From assembly GCA_022013895.1 (NCBI GenBank), contig JAKLPK010000257.1, positions 1 through 43,103 of the forward strand: DNA of 43,103 nucleotides, written 5' to 3'. This stretch comes from Cellulomonas sp. (GTDB lineage Bacteria; Actinomycetota; Actinomycetes; Actinomycetales; Cellulomonadaceae). Shown here one piece after another: positions 18,167 through 26,268 of this stretch. Numbering within the stretch: the stretch's first letter is position 1; every line of letters starts with the position of its first letter. The position numbers were made by a program, and so were the translations under genes. The notes beneath the pieces were generated by a model that was not told where the DNA came from, made no database searches, and saw only the letters and a list, made by a program, of their open reading frames with translations.

Positions 18167-18745
18167 TCAGGTCCTCGGGCCGAGCGCGACGACGCCGTCG
18201 GGCAGCGGAGGCAGCCCGGCCGCGGTGCACAGCAGGGTGGTCCAGGCCACCAGGTGCGGTGCGAGGTCCTCGTCCCGGGCCGTCCAGGAGGCCCGGATCT
18301 CCAGCTCCGTCTGCTCCTCGCGCTCGGACAACGAGCCGAAGGTCTGCGACAGCACCCGTGTCACCGTGCCCCCGGCCGCGTGCGGGTCGAGGCCGGCGTG
18401 CTCCAGGGAGTCGAGGAACCAGCTCCACGCGACCTCGGCGAGCAGCGGGTCGGTGCCGACCTCGGGCTCCAGCGGGGCCCGGACCAGCGTGACGAGCCGG
18501 AAGCACCCGTCCCACGCGTCCTGTCCGGCCGGGTCGTACAGCACGACGAACCGACCGGAGGCGAGCTCCGTCGCATCGACCGAGCGACGGGCGGAGCGGA
18601 CGTCGGCGTTGAGCGCGGCGGAGAAGGGGGCGATGCGGCTGGGGCCCGGTACCTCGTCGAGCACCACCTCGCTGCGTACCGGCACCCCGCGCAGGGTGCG
18701 GAGCGCGCGGACGAACTCCTCGGGGGCGTCCTCCGGGCGGCTCAC
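18167..18745 (-). CDS. DUF3000 domain-containing protein
   Basis: 192 residues, full-length match in style to the actinobacterial DUF3000 family: PEEFVRALRTLRG, EVPGPSRIAPFSAAL, GRFVVLYDPAGQDAWDGCFRLVTLVRA, then the negatively charged SEREEQTELEIRASWT. The family is soluble and of unknown function; it commonly lies near rnd/dxs-type housekeeping genes in actinomycetes, and that neighbourhood is recalled, not checked. The GTG start at 18745 has TACGCT exactly 6 nt upstream, indicating a leaderless transcript that probably also carries the LuxR-type gene. It is divergent from gnd. Confidence 0.85.
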   Translation of the reverse strand: MSRPEDAPEEFVRALRTLRGVPVRSEVVLDEVPGPSRIAPFSAALNADVRSARRSVDATELASGRFVVLYDPAGQDAWDGCFRLVTLVRAPLEPEVGTDPLLAEVAWSWFLDSLEHAGLDPHAAGGTVTRVLSQTFGSLSEREEQTELEIRASWTARDEDLAPHLVAWTTLLCTAAGLPPLPDGVVALGPRT

Positions 18746-18751
18746 CGGCGC

Positions 18752-18757
18752 AGCGTA
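18752..18757 (-). promoter_or_regulatory. Leaderless -10 element of the DUF3000 gene
   Basis: TACGCT on the minus strand, 6 nt before the GTG at 18745. Confidence 0.55.
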
Positions 18758-18775
18758 CGCACGGGACCGGCCGCC

Positions 18776-18802
18776 TTGATTCCCGGCGCGCCGGGATACA
18801 GT
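18776..18802 (+). promoter_or_regulatory. gnd promoter with a perfect palindrome in the spacer
   Basis: A -35-like TTGATT (18776-18781) and -10-like TACAGT (18797-18802) are separated by 15 nt. Fourteen of these form the perfect palindrome CCCGGCGCGCCGGG (18782-18795), an attractive repressor-binding geometry. The transcript leader would be about 55 nt, ending in GAGAGGA before the gnd ATG. Confidence 0.5.
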
Positions 18803-18862
18803 GACGGCTCGTCATGCGCGTCCGGCGAACCGTGTCGCGCCCGGTCGCCGGAGAGGACCACG

Positions 18863-20308
18863 ATGGTCGAGCAGGACGGTGCGCAGGCCCAGATCGGTGT
18901 GACAGGGCTGGCTGTGATGGGTCGCAACCTGGCCCGCAACCTGGCCCGGCACGGGTACCGGGTGGCGGTGCACAACCGCAGCTGGGAGCGGACCGCCTCG
19001 CTGGTCGCCGACCACGGTGACGAGGGCACCTTCGTCCCGGGCCGGACCATGGCGGAGTTCGTCGGCTCGTTGGCCCGTCCACGCACGGTGGTGGTCATGG
19101 TCAAGGCCGGCGACGCGACGGATGCGGTCATCGACGAGCTCGTCCCGCTGCTGGAGCCGGGTGACATCGTCGTGGACGCCGGGAACGCGCACTTCCCGGA
19201 CACCGCCCGCCGCGAGCAGGCGTTGGCCGCCCGCGGCCTGCACTTCGTCGGGACCGGTGTCTCGGGTGGCGAGGAGGGCGCGCTCAACGGGCCGTCGATC
19301 ATGCCCGGCGGCACGGTGGAGTCCTACCGGACGCTGGGGCCCATGCTCGAGGCGATCTCCGCCAAGGTCGACGGGGTGCCGTGCTGCACGCATGTGGGCC
19401 CCGGGGCGGCCGGGCACTTCGTGAAGATGGTGCACAACGGCATCGAGTACGCGGACATGCAGCTGATCGCCGAGGCGTACGACCTGCTGCGTCAGGGCCT
19501 GGGTGCCGATGCCGCCCGGATCGCCGGGATCTTCGCCGACTGGAACTCGGGCGACCTGCAGTCGTACCTGATCGAGATCACGGCCGACGTCCTGGCGCAC
19601 ACCGACCCCGCGACGGGTGCCGCGTTCGTCGACGTGGTCCTCGACCAGGCCGAGCAGAAGGGCACCGGTCGCTGGACCGTGCAGGCGGCGCTCGACCTGG
19701 GTGTCCCGGTCACCGGGATCGCCGAGGCGACCTTCGCCCGCGGGCTGTCGGGGTCGGTCCCGCAGCGCGCCGCCGGGTCGGGGCTGCCCGCGGAGGTCGA
19801 GCCGTGGCATGTCGTCGACGAGGACGCCTTCATCGCGGATGTCCGCGCAGCGCTGTACGCGTCCAAGGTGGTGGCCTACTCGCAGGGCTTCGAGCAGATC
19901 GCCGCCGGTTCGGCCGAGCACGGCTGGGGGGTCGACCGCGGTGCGATGGCGCGCATCTGGCGTGGCGGCTGCATCATCCGGGCCAAGTTCCTGGACCGCA
20001 TCACCCAGGCCTACGAGCAGGACCCCGAGCTTCCGCTGCTGATCGCGGACCCGTACTTCGCACGGGTGGTCGGCGACGGTCTGGCGGCCTGGCGGCGCGT
20101 CGTGGCCGCCGCCGTCACCCACGGTGTGCCCACCCCGGCGTTCTCCTCGTCCTTGGCCTACTACGACGGGGTGCGCGCGTCGCGGCTGCCGGCCTCGCTC
20201 ATCCAGGCGCAGCGTGACTTCTTCGGTGCGCACACCTACCGACGGACCGACCGCGACGGGGCGTTCCACACCGACTGGTCCGGCGACCGCACCGAGCACC
20301 CGGCCTGA
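18863..20308 (+). CDS. gnd: 6-phosphogluconate dehydrogenase, decarboxylating (GndA type)
   Basis: 481 residues, the long form of 6PGDH. The N-terminal Rossmann fold begins IGVTGLAVMGRNLARNLA, and HNRS with nearby residues favours NADP. Substrate-binding blocks are GVSGGEEGALNGPSIMPGG, VGPGAAGHFVKMVHNGIEYADMQ (catalytic lysine and asparagine), EQKGTGRWT and IWRGGCIIRAKFLDRI. It converts 6-phosphogluconate to ribulose 5-phosphate, CO2 and NADPH in the oxidative pentose phosphate pathway. Start ATG 18863 follows a moderate Shine-Dalgarno. It is monocistronic, ending 10 nt before a strong 13-bp hairpin shared with the convergent FemAB gene. Confidence 0.96.
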   Translation: MVEQDGAQAQIGVTGLAVMGRNLARNLARHGYRVAVHNRSWERTASLVADHGDEGTFVPGRTMAEFVGSLARPRTVVVMVKAGDATDAVIDELVPLLEPGDIVVDAGNAHFPDTARREQALAARGLHFVGTGVSGGEEGALNGPSIMPGGTVESYRTLGPMLEAISAKVDGVPCCTHVGPGAAGHFVKMVHNGIEYADMQLIAEAYDLLRQGLGADAARIAGIFADWNSGDLQSYLIEITADVLAHTDPATGAAFVDVVLDQAEQKGTGRWTVQAALDLGVPVTGIAEATFARGLSGSVPQRAAGSGLPAEVEPWHVVDEDAFIADVRAALYASKVVAYSQGFEQIAAGSAEHGWGVDRGAMARIWRGGCIIRAKFLDRITQAYEQDPELPLLIADPYFARVVGDGLAAWRRVVAAAVTHGVPTPAFSSSLAYYDGVRASRLPASLIQAQRDFFGAHTYRRTDRDGAFHTDWSGDRTEHPA

Positions 20309-20318
20309 TCCCGCGCGG

Positions 20319-20350
20319 CGCCACGCACCCCGTCGCAGGGGTGCGTGGCG
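20319..20350. terminator. Bidirectional terminator between gnd and femAB-like gene
   Basis: Perfect 13-bp stem: CGCCACGCACCCC, loop GTCGCA, GGGGTGCGTGGCG. It lies between the two convergent stop codons (20308 and 20364). Confidence 0.8.
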
Positions 20351-20363
20351 AGGGTTCGGACGC

Positions 20364-21374
20364 TCAGCGTCGCTGCAACGCCCGTAGCACCCGCTTGGCG
20401 GCCGGCGCGGCGAGGGTCCACAGCCGGTAGGTTGCGCCGAACGGGATGTCGATCGCGCCCACCAGATGGTCCTCGTGGTCGGCGAACGACCGTTTGAAGG
20501 TCGAGATGCCGTCGTTGAGCAGACCGTTCATGTCGTACTCGGCCAGCCCGCGCTCCTGCATGGCGCAGATCGCCGTCCACTTGAGCGAGAAGTTGGCGTG
20601 CAGCTCCTGACCGGCCTCGGTCGCACCGCCGTACAGCTCGAACGCCGTGCGGTCGCTGGCCGCCAGCCACAGGAAGGCGACCGGCCGATCGCCGTCGAAC
20701 GCCGCGATGACGGGGGAGTGCTCCGGGCCGAGCTCGGCCCGGACCCGTAGGTAGTACTCGTCGGGGTGTAGCGCGAACCCGGCCCGGTCGGCGACCTCGT
20801 GGTAGACGTCCAGGCAGGCGGGTAGCTCCGCGTCGGTGACCTCGCGGTAGACCAGATCGGTGCGCGCCGAGCGGCGGATCTGCTTGCGGGTGGTCTTGCT
20901 CATCGCGGACTGCAGCTCGTCCTGCGTGCGGGTGAGGTCGAGCACCAGCGTGTCGGGGACGAGCACCCGTTGCGCCGCCGGCCGCGCCCCGGGGACGTCT
21001 AGGACGGTCCCGGCCGGCCACTGCGGTTCGAGCGTGATTGCGGCGCCACCCACGTGGGTGCGGGTCCAGGTGACCACGGCTGAGCTCACCTGGTCGCGAT
21101 CGGCGCCCTGCGCCAGCACCGGGCCACGCGGCACGTAGGAGAGCCGCTGCAGCGGCCACGGCAGCGCCCGGACCAGCACCTGGGCCGCACCTACGACCTC
21201 CGCGCCCTGGCGGACGAGCACCCGGCGCGCCGACCAGCTGCCCGCCGACTTGACCTCGCCCCAGCCCCACAGCTGCAGCGGGTGGGCGCCGAGCGCCAGG
21301 ACCTGGCTGTCCCAGACCGCCCGGTCGGTCACCTCCTCGACGGTGGTGGCTGATGCGGTGGGGGAGGAAGGCAC
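20364..21374 (-). CDS. FemAB-family aminoacyltransferase (peptidoglycan bridge type)
   Basis: 336 residues with tandem GNAT-like folds typical of FemABX. Recognisable stretches are HPLQLWGWGEVKSAGSW, LSYVPRGPVL, ALSKTT-like MSKTTRKQIRRSART, HPDEYYLRVRAELG, PVAFLWLAASDRTAFELYGGATEAGQ and the C-terminal EYDMNGLLNDGISTFKRSFADH. FemABX enzymes add amino acids from aminoacyl-tRNA to the stem lysine/ornithine of lipid II in the cytosol. The GTG at 21374 is chosen because TAGGGT ends 7 nt upstream. It is divergent, across 100 bp, from an ATP-grasp ligase that could add a second bridge residue. Its specificity (Ser, Thr, Ala or Gly) cannot be read. Confidence 0.85.
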   Translation of the reverse strand: MPSSPTASATTVEEVTDRAVWDSQVLALGAHPLQLWGWGEVKSAGSWSARRVLVRQGAEVVGAAQVLVRALPWPLQRLSYVPRGPVLAQGADRDQVSSAVVTWTRTHVGGAAITLEPQWPAGTVLDVPGARPAAQRVLVPDTLVLDLTRTQDELQSAMSKTTRKQIRRSARTDLVYREVTDAELPACLDVYHEVADRAGFALHPDEYYLRVRAELGPEHSPVIAAFDGDRPVAFLWLAASDRTAFELYGGATEAGQELHANFSLKWTAICAMQERGLAEYDMNGLLNDGISTFKRSFADHEDHLVGAIDIPFGATYRLWTLAAPAAKRVLRALQRR

Positions 21375-21381
21375 GACGGCC

Positions 21382-21387
21382 ACCCTA
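21382..21387 (-). promoter_or_regulatory. Leaderless -10 element of the FemAB-like gene
   Basis: TAGGGT on the minus strand, 7 nt before the GTG at 21374. Confidence 0.45.
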
Positions 21388-21430
21388 CCGAGCGTCCGCG
21401 TCGGGGCGGTCGGGTGCGGTTCCTGCCAAC

Positions 21431-21436
21431 TACGCT
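21431..21436 (+). promoter_or_regulatory. Putative -10 element of the ATP-grasp ligase gene
   Basis: TACGCT, with a leader of about 32 nt containing the Shine-Dalgarno GGAG (21461-21464) 10 nt before the ATG. It shares the divergent region with the FemAB-like gene. Confidence 0.45.
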
Positions 21437-21474
21437 GGCAGCGCCTGTCCAGCCGATCCCGGAGCCCGTCGCGT

Positions 21475-22737
21475 ATGCCTTCCGCCCCTGCCGTCACCGA
21501 CCTGCTGCCCGTCGCCGTCGGGGGTGACATCGGCGTCTACGCGTTCGTCCGCGCCTTCCACGAGGCCTACGGCTGCCCGGCGGTCGTGGTCTCGGCCGTC
21601 GCGACCCGGCCGATGCAACGCTCCTCGTTCATCACCAACCTCGTGGTGCCCGGGATCGACGACGACGAGGTGCTCGTGGCCGCACTGGAGCAGGTCGCGG
21701 CCGATCACCCAGGCCGCACGCTCGTGCTGCTCACCAACACCGACTGGTTCGTGCGCTCGGTCGTGAAGAACGCCGACCGGCTCTCGGCGCACTACCTGCT
21801 GCCGTACTGCACGCAGCCCGTGCTCGACGCGGTCTCGAGCAAGGAGGGGTTCGCCACGATCTGCGCCCGGCTCGGCATCCCCACCCCGCGGACGGTCCCG
21901 GTGGATCTCGCGGCACTGCGCGCGGCCGGCGGTCGCGCCGCCCTGGCCGAGCTGTTCGTCGACCTCGACTTCCCCGTCGTCGCGAAGCCGTCGTCGAGCG
22001 CCGAGCACCACTACCTGACGATGGCGGGCAAGAACAAGGTCGACCACCTGGGCTCCCGGACCGAGCTCGACGACCTGCTCGGCCGGTTGCTGGACGCCGG
22101 GTACACCGGAACGTACCTGGTCCAGGACCGCATCCCCGGCGACGAGACGCAGATGCGGTCGCTCACCGCCTACCGGGACACCCGCGGCGTCGTGACGCTG
22201 CTGGCGACCGGTCGGGTGCTGCTCGAGGAGCACACCCCCGGCACGCTCGGCATCCCGGCGGCGATCCTCACCGAACCGTACGAGGACGCGATGGAGGCGG
22301 CGACCCGCTTCCTCGACGCCGCGGGCTACACGGGGTTCGCGAACTTCGACTACAAGCTCGACCCGCGTACCGGGCAGCACGTGTACTTCGAGATGAACCC
22401 GCGGATCGGGCGCAACAACTACTACGTGACGGCAGCCGGGGCGAACCCGGCGCGCGCCGTGGTGGCCGACCTGGTCGAACGACGCAGCACCGACGTCGTG
22501 CGGGGGACCCGAGAGGTGCTCTACTGCGTGGTCCCGTTCGACCTGCTGGCGCGGTACGTGCTCGACCCCGGGCTGCTGGCGCGGCTGCGCCGGGCCCGGC
22601 GTGAGCACCGCATGGTGCACCCGCTGCGCTACCGCGCCGATGCGAGGCCGCTGCGGCGGCTCCTGGTCGAGGGAGTCACGCAGGTCTACCGGCGCAAGTA
22701 CCGCCAGTTCTACCCGCGGCCGGTCACCGAGGGCTGA
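21475..22737 (+). CDS. ATP-grasp carboxylate-amine ligase
   Basis: 420 residues. The ATP-grasp core runs from about 120 to 330: SKEGFATICARLGIPTPRTV, FPVVAKPSSSAEHHYL (ATP-binding lysine), TYLVQDRIPGDETQM and the metal-binding HVYFEMNPRIGRNNYYV. The N-terminal domain begins PVAVGGDIGVYAFVRAFHEAYG. Family members join a carboxylate to an amine with ATP. D-aspartate ligase of Enterococcus, which puts D-Asp on the peptidoglycan stem lysine, belongs to this superfamily. The divergent FemAB neighbour makes a cell-wall bridge role attractive, but this is inference. The C-terminal ~70 residues are strongly basic (RLRRARREHRM, YRRKYRQFY), which might hold it at the membrane. Start fixed by GGAG. Confidence 0.8.
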   Translation: MPSAPAVTDLLPVAVGGDIGVYAFVRAFHEAYGCPAVVVSAVATRPMQRSSFITNLVVPGIDDDEVLVAALEQVAADHPGRTLVLLTNTDWFVRSVVKNADRLSAHYLLPYCTQPVLDAVSSKEGFATICARLGIPTPRTVPVDLAALRAAGGRAALAELFVDLDFPVVAKPSSSAEHHYLTMAGKNKVDHLGSRTELDDLLGRLLDAGYTGTYLVQDRIPGDETQMRSLTAYRDTRGVVTLLATGRVLLEEHTPGTLGIPAAILTEPYEDAMEAATRFLDAAGYTGFANFDYKLDPRTGQHVYFEMNPRIGRNNYYVTAAGANPARAVVADLVERRSTDVVRGTREVLYCVVPFDLLARYVLDPGLLARLRRARREHRMVHPLRYRADARPLRRLLVEGVTQVYRRKYRQFYPRPVTEG

Positions 22738-22738
22738 T

Positions 22739-23224
22739 TCAGCCCAGTTCCGAGGTGCCCGAGTACAGGTGCAGCACCGGCACCTTGAGCTCCTCGCGGG
22801 CCCGCGACGCCCAATCGGTGTGCAGCGTGTCCTCGACCAGGTGCGGGTAGGTCACGACGACGATCTCGCGGACATCGCCGTCGGCGACCGCGGCCTTCAG
22901 CGCGGGCAGCGGGTCGTCCTGGGTGACCTCACCGGTCGCGGTCCGGCCGGCGGCCGCCAGCTCGTGCAGGGTGCGCTCCAGGCGCTCGCCTGCGGTCGCC
23001 CGGGCCCGCCCGGCATCGGGTTCGCGGCCGACGGCCCGGCGCAGCGCGTCCCGCAGGTCGCCGAGCCCGAGCTCGTCGAGCACGGTCGCGAGCAGCGGCT
23101 GGTCGGTGTCGGCCGGGACGAGCACCCGGTAGTCGACCTCGTCCTGCGGGTGCAGCTCGAGCAGGTGCGCGACATCCGCGTCGGCCAGGGCGTCCTCGGT
23201 GAGGACCACGATCGTCTCGGTCAT
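22739..23224 (-). CDS. Uncharacterised small soluble protein
   Basis: 161 residues, not recognised. It begins MTETIVVLTEDALADADVAH and has alternating beta strands (YRVLVPADT, EIVVVTYPHLV, VPVLHLYSG) and amphipathic helices that suggest a flavodoxin/Rossmann-like alpha/beta fold. It is acidic, with no membrane segment and no cysteine motif. A resemblance to universal-stress-protein topology is possible but no ATP motif is seen. The ATG at 23224 has TACGCT exactly 6 nt upstream. It converges tightly with the ATP-grasp gene (stops 1 nt apart) and diverges from zapE. Confidence 0.75.
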   Translation of the reverse strand: MTETIVVLTEDALADADVAHLLELHPQDEVDYRVLVPADTDQPLLATVLDELGLGDLRDALRRAVGREPDAGRARATAGERLERTLHELAAAGRTATGEVTQDDPLPALKAAVADGDVREIVVVTYPHLVEDTLHTDWASRAREELKVPVLHLYSGTSELG

Positions 23225-23230
23225 CCCCGC

Positions 23231-23236
23231 AGCGTA
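23231..23236 (-). promoter_or_regulatory. Leaderless -10 element of the uncharacterised gene at 22739-23224
   Basis: TACGCT on the minus strand with 6 nt to the ATG. It forms a divergent leaderless pair with the zapE element, with only 66 bp between start codons. Confidence 0.55.
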
Positions 23237-23277
23237 TTGCCAGCGGGCGCCATGCCGGTCGTCCGTCCCGGCGTCCG

Positions 23278-23283
23278 TATCCT
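23278..23283 (+). promoter_or_regulatory. Leaderless -10 element of zapE
   Basis: TATCCT ends 7 nt before the GTG at 23291. It supports that GTG over the upstream in-frame ATG at 23252. Confidence 0.5.
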
Positions 23284-23290
23284 GTCGTTC

Positions 23291-24361
23291 GTGCAGACGG
23301 GCGACGGGCAGGTACCACGGCTCGTCGACCGGTCCCCTCGGGTCCCGGCCGACCGGCTGCTCGGGCAGCTCGTCCCGCCCCGACACTTCGCCCGGGCGAC
23401 GTTCGACAGCTATGTCGCCGCGCCCGCGCACCCGAGCCAGGCGGCCGCCCGCGGGCGCCTGCGTGAGGTGGCCCACGAGATCGGGCGCCCCGCGCGCCGT
23501 CGCTGGGGCCGGGCACGGCACGAACCCGTGCCGGCGGTCTACCTCGACGGCGGGTTCGGTGTCGGCAAGACCCATCTGCTCGCCGCCCTCGCCCATGCGG
23601 TCGGCGTCGACCGGACGGTGTACGGGACGTTCGTCGAGTTCACCCACCTGGTGGGCGCCCTCGGATTCGCCCCGACGGTCGAGGCGCTGGCGACCAGGCA
23701 GCTCGTGGCCATCGACGAGTTCGAGCTCGACGACCCCGGTGACACCCTCATCGTGAGCCGCCTGGTCCGCGAGCTCACCGACCGTGGTGTGGCCGTGGCC
23801 GCGACCTCGAACACGCTGCCCGAGTCGTTGGGTGAGGGCCGGTTCGCGGCCGAGGACTTCCTGCGCGAGATCCAGGCGCTCGCGGCGCGCTTCGAGGTGC
23901 TGCGGATCGACGGTGAGGACTACCGGCACCGTCAGGTGCGCACCGATGAACCGGCACTGCCGGACGATGTGGTGGCGGACACCGTCCGGGCGCATCCGGG
24001 CGCGACGCTGGACGACTTCGAAGCGTTGACCACCCATCTGGCGCAGGTGCACCCCAGCCGGTACGGCGCACTGCTCGACGGTGTCCCGCTGGTCGGGCTG
24101 ACCGCCGTGGGGCCGGTGCGGGACCAGGACGTCGCGCTGCGGATCGTGGTCCTCGTCGACCGGCTGTACGACCGGGACGTGCCCGTCGTGCTGGGCGGTA
24201 CGGGGGAGCATGACCTGTTCAGCGCGGCGATGCTCCGCGGGGGGTACCGCAAGAAGTACTTCCGGGCGCTGTCGCGACTCGGGGCGTTGGCGGCGCAGGG
24301 GCGTGAGCTCGTCGGCAGCCCGGGACCCGGGCCCGCACCTCACGCCACGACGCAGGGCTGA
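23291..24361 (+). CDS. zapE: Cell division protein ZapE (AFG1-like ATPase)
   Basis: 356 residues. The Walker A is GGFGVGKTH (87-95), Walker B is LVAIDEFELDD (138-148), and the sensor-like TSNTLPESLGEGRF follows with FLREIQALA, all characteristic of the AFG1/ZapE branch of AAA ATPases. The C-terminus carries the family motif LFSAAMLRGGYRKKYFRALSRL. In E. coli ZapE binds FtsZ and modulates Z-ring constriction; the actinobacterial role is inferred by homology. The GTG start is chosen on the leaderless -10. The last codons (PHATTQG) are encoded by a degenerate copy of the 19-bp repeat that fills the gap to treZ, so the tail has probably been rewritten by repeat expansion. Confidence 0.88.
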   Translation: MQTGDGQVPRLVDRSPRVPADRLLGQLVPPRHFARATFDSYVAAPAHPSQAAARGRLREVAHEIGRPARRRWGRARHEPVPAVYLDGGFGVGKTHLLAALAHAVGVDRTVYGTFVEFTHLVGALGFAPTVEALATRQLVAIDEFELDDPGDTLIVSRLVRELTDRGVAVAATSNTLPESLGEGRFAAEDFLREIQALAARFEVLRIDGEDYRHRQVRTDEPALPDDVVADTVRAHPGATLDDFEALTTHLAQVHPSRYGALLDGVPLVGLTAVGPVRDQDVALRIVVLVDRLYDRDVPVVLGGTGEHDLFSAAMLRGGYRKKYFRALSRLGALAAQGRELVGSPGPGPAPHATTQG

Positions 24362-24468
24362 GCGCGCGACACGGGCCTCAAGCCACGGCACAGGCCTCAG
24401 GCCACGGCACAGGCCTCAGGCCACGGCACAGGCCTCAGGCCACGACGCGTGCCTGATCCCACGACGCA
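24336..24468 (+). repeat. 19-bp tandem repeat between zapE and treZ
   Basis: The best unit is GGCCTCAGGCCACGGCACA at 24393-24411 and 24412-24430, with near copies at 24374 and 24431 and degenerate ones at 24336, 24355 and 24450, all in 19-nt register. Each core copy contains GGCCTCAGGCC, an 11-nt dyad. Being between convergent genes it may fold into a hairpin ladder that stops both transcripts. The first degenerate copy lies inside zapE. Nineteen is not a multiple of three, so it is not a coding repeat. Confidence 0.85.
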
Positions 24469-24495
24469 GGCCCGGGCGCCGCCGCCGCCGACGAC

Positions 24496-26268
24496 TCAGG
24501 CGAGGACGGTGACACCGGCGCCGGGCATCATCACGCGCAGATCGGTCCCGTCCTGCTCGAGCGTCACCTGGTCCCAGCTGGCCACCACGCGCAGCGGGTG
24601 CTCCGCGGGCGGCACCGGGACCTCGGCCGGGGTCGGCGCGAGGTTGACCACGATGCGGGCCGATCCGCGGCGCACCACCAACCAGCCCTCGAAGGGCCCC
24701 TCGGTGCCCACCCCGGGCTCGGCTGACAGGTCACAGGCAGCTCGGTCGCCCGACGCCAGCGCGGGCACCACCCGGCGCAGCGCGATGAGGGTCCGGTACC
24801 AGGCCAGCAGTCGCGCATGGGTCTCCGCGGCCGGCTGTGACCAGTCGAGGTGGCTGTCGGCGAAGGTCTGCGGGTCCTGCGGGTCGGGGACCTGCACGGC
24901 CTCGCCGTCGAGCTCGTGCGTGCCGTGGCCGGCGAACTCGGCGCGACGTCCGTCCCGGACGGCGGCGGCGAGTGCGGGATCGGTGTGGTCGGTGAAGTAC
25001 TGGAACGGGGTCGTCGCGCCCCACTCCTCGCCCATGAAGAGCATCGGGGAGAAGGGTGCGAGCAGCACGAGCGCTGCCTGCCCGGCCAGGACCGCCGGGG
25101 TGAGACGGGCGGACGGTCGATCGCCGAGGGCACGGTTGCCCACCTGGTCGTGGTTGGTCACCGCCGCGACGAACCGGTGCCCGTCCAGGCCGTCGGGCAC
25201 CGGCCGCCCCCACGCTCGGCCCCGGAAGGTCGACAGCTGACCCTCGTGGACGAATGCCTGGCGCAACGCATGCCGCAGCACCTGCGGCGAGCCGAAGTCG
25301 ACGTAGTAGCCCTGCCGCTCGCCGGTGACCAGGGCGTGCACGGCGTGGTGGACGTCGTCCGCCCACTGGGCGGTCATGCCCCAGCCGCCCTCGTCGGTGG
25401 GCGCCACGGATGCGGGGTCGTTCAGATCGGTCTCGGCCACGAGCGAGAGCGGTCGGCCGAGCGCGGCGGCCAGCGCGGCCACCTCATCGCTCAGCTGGGC
25501 GAGCAGATGCCGCGGTGAGGTGTCGGCGAGCGCGTGGACGGCGTCCAGCCGAAGTGCGTCCACGTGGAAGTCGGTCAACCAGCGGAGCGCGTTGTCGCAC
25601 ACGAACCGGCGCACCTCGTGCGCGCCCGGTCCGTCCAGGTTGACCGCCTCGCCCCACGGGGTCGTGTGGCTGGCGGTGAAGTACGGTCCGAAGTCGCGCA
25701 GGTAGTTCCCGGACGGGCCGAGATGGTTGTAGACGACGTCGAGGCACACACCCAGACCGAGCTGGTGCGCCGCATCGACGAACCTCTGGAGGGCGCCCGG
25801 TCCGCCGTACGGCTCGTGCACGGCGTACAGGTCGACGCCGTCGTACCCCCAGCCGTGCCGACCGTCGAATGCGGCGACGGGCATGAGCTCGACCAGGTCG
25901 ACACCGAGGTCCGCGAGGTGGTCGAGCCGTTGCGCGGCCGCATCGAGCGTGCCGTCCGGGGTGAAGGTACCGACGTGCAGCTCGTAGGTGACCGCTCCCG
26001 CGGCGTCCACCCCGCACCAGTCCGCATCGGACCACCGGTGCAGCCCGGGGTCGAAGGCGCGGGACGGGCCGTGCACCCCACCTGGCTGCCACGGCGAGCG
26101 CGGGTCCGGACGTGCCGGGCCGCCGTCCAGGCTGAAGGCGTAGTCGGCGCCGTGCACCAGCTCCTGGTCGGCGGCCCACCAGCCGGCCGCCTGCGGGTGG
26201 AGCTCGGTGCGGGTCATCGTGACGAGGGTGACGGCGGCCGCCGCAGGCGCCCACACGCGGGGGATCAT
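24496..26268 (-). CDS. treZ: Malto-oligosyltrehalose trehalohydrolase (TreZ)
   Basis: 590 residues, GH13. The N-terminal carbohydrate-binding-like domain (VWAPAAAAVTLV) leads into the barrel: YELHVGTFTPDGT, LVELMPVAAFDGRHGWGYDGVDLYAVHEPYGGP, DVVYNHLGPSGNYL, nucleophile aspartate in DALRLDAVHAL, acid/base glutamate in LVAETDLND, and the transition-state aspartate in VTNHDQVGNRA. It releases trehalose from the reducing end of malto-oligosyltrehalose made by TreY. It is the last gene of glgX-treY-treZ, its ATG overlapping the treY stop (ATGA). It converges with zapE across the 19-bp repeat. Confidence 0.95.
   Translation of the reverse strand: MIPRVWAPAAAAVTLVTMTRTELHPQAAGWWAADQELVHGADYAFSLDGGPARPDPRSPWQPGGVHGPSRAFDPGLHRWSDADWCGVDAAGAVTYELHVGTFTPDGTLDAAAQRLDHLADLGVDLVELMPVAAFDGRHGWGYDGVDLYAVHEPYGGPGALQRFVDAAHQLGLGVCLDVVYNHLGPSGNYLRDFGPYFTASHTTPWGEAVNLDGPGAHEVRRFVCDNALRWLTDFHVDALRLDAVHALADTSPRHLLAQLSDEVAALAAALGRPLSLVAETDLNDPASVAPTDEGGWGMTAQWADDVHHAVHALVTGERQGYYVDFGSPQVLRHALRQAFVHEGQLSTFRGRAWGRPVPDGLDGHRFVAAVTNHDQVGNRALGDRPSARLTPAVLAGQAALVLLAPFSPMLFMGEEWGATTPFQYFTDHTDPALAAAVRDGRRAEFAGHGTHELDGEAVQVPDPQDPQTFADSHLDWSQPAAETHARLLAWYRTLIALRRVVPALASGDRAACDLSAEPGVGTEGPFEGWLVVRRGSARIVVNLAPTPAEVPVPPAEHPLRVVASWDQVTLEQDGTDLRVMMPGAGVTVLA

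Noticed and set aside
24374-24468. CRISPR-like array
   Set aside because: The 19-bp units are directly abutting, with no spacers, and no cas genes are nearby.
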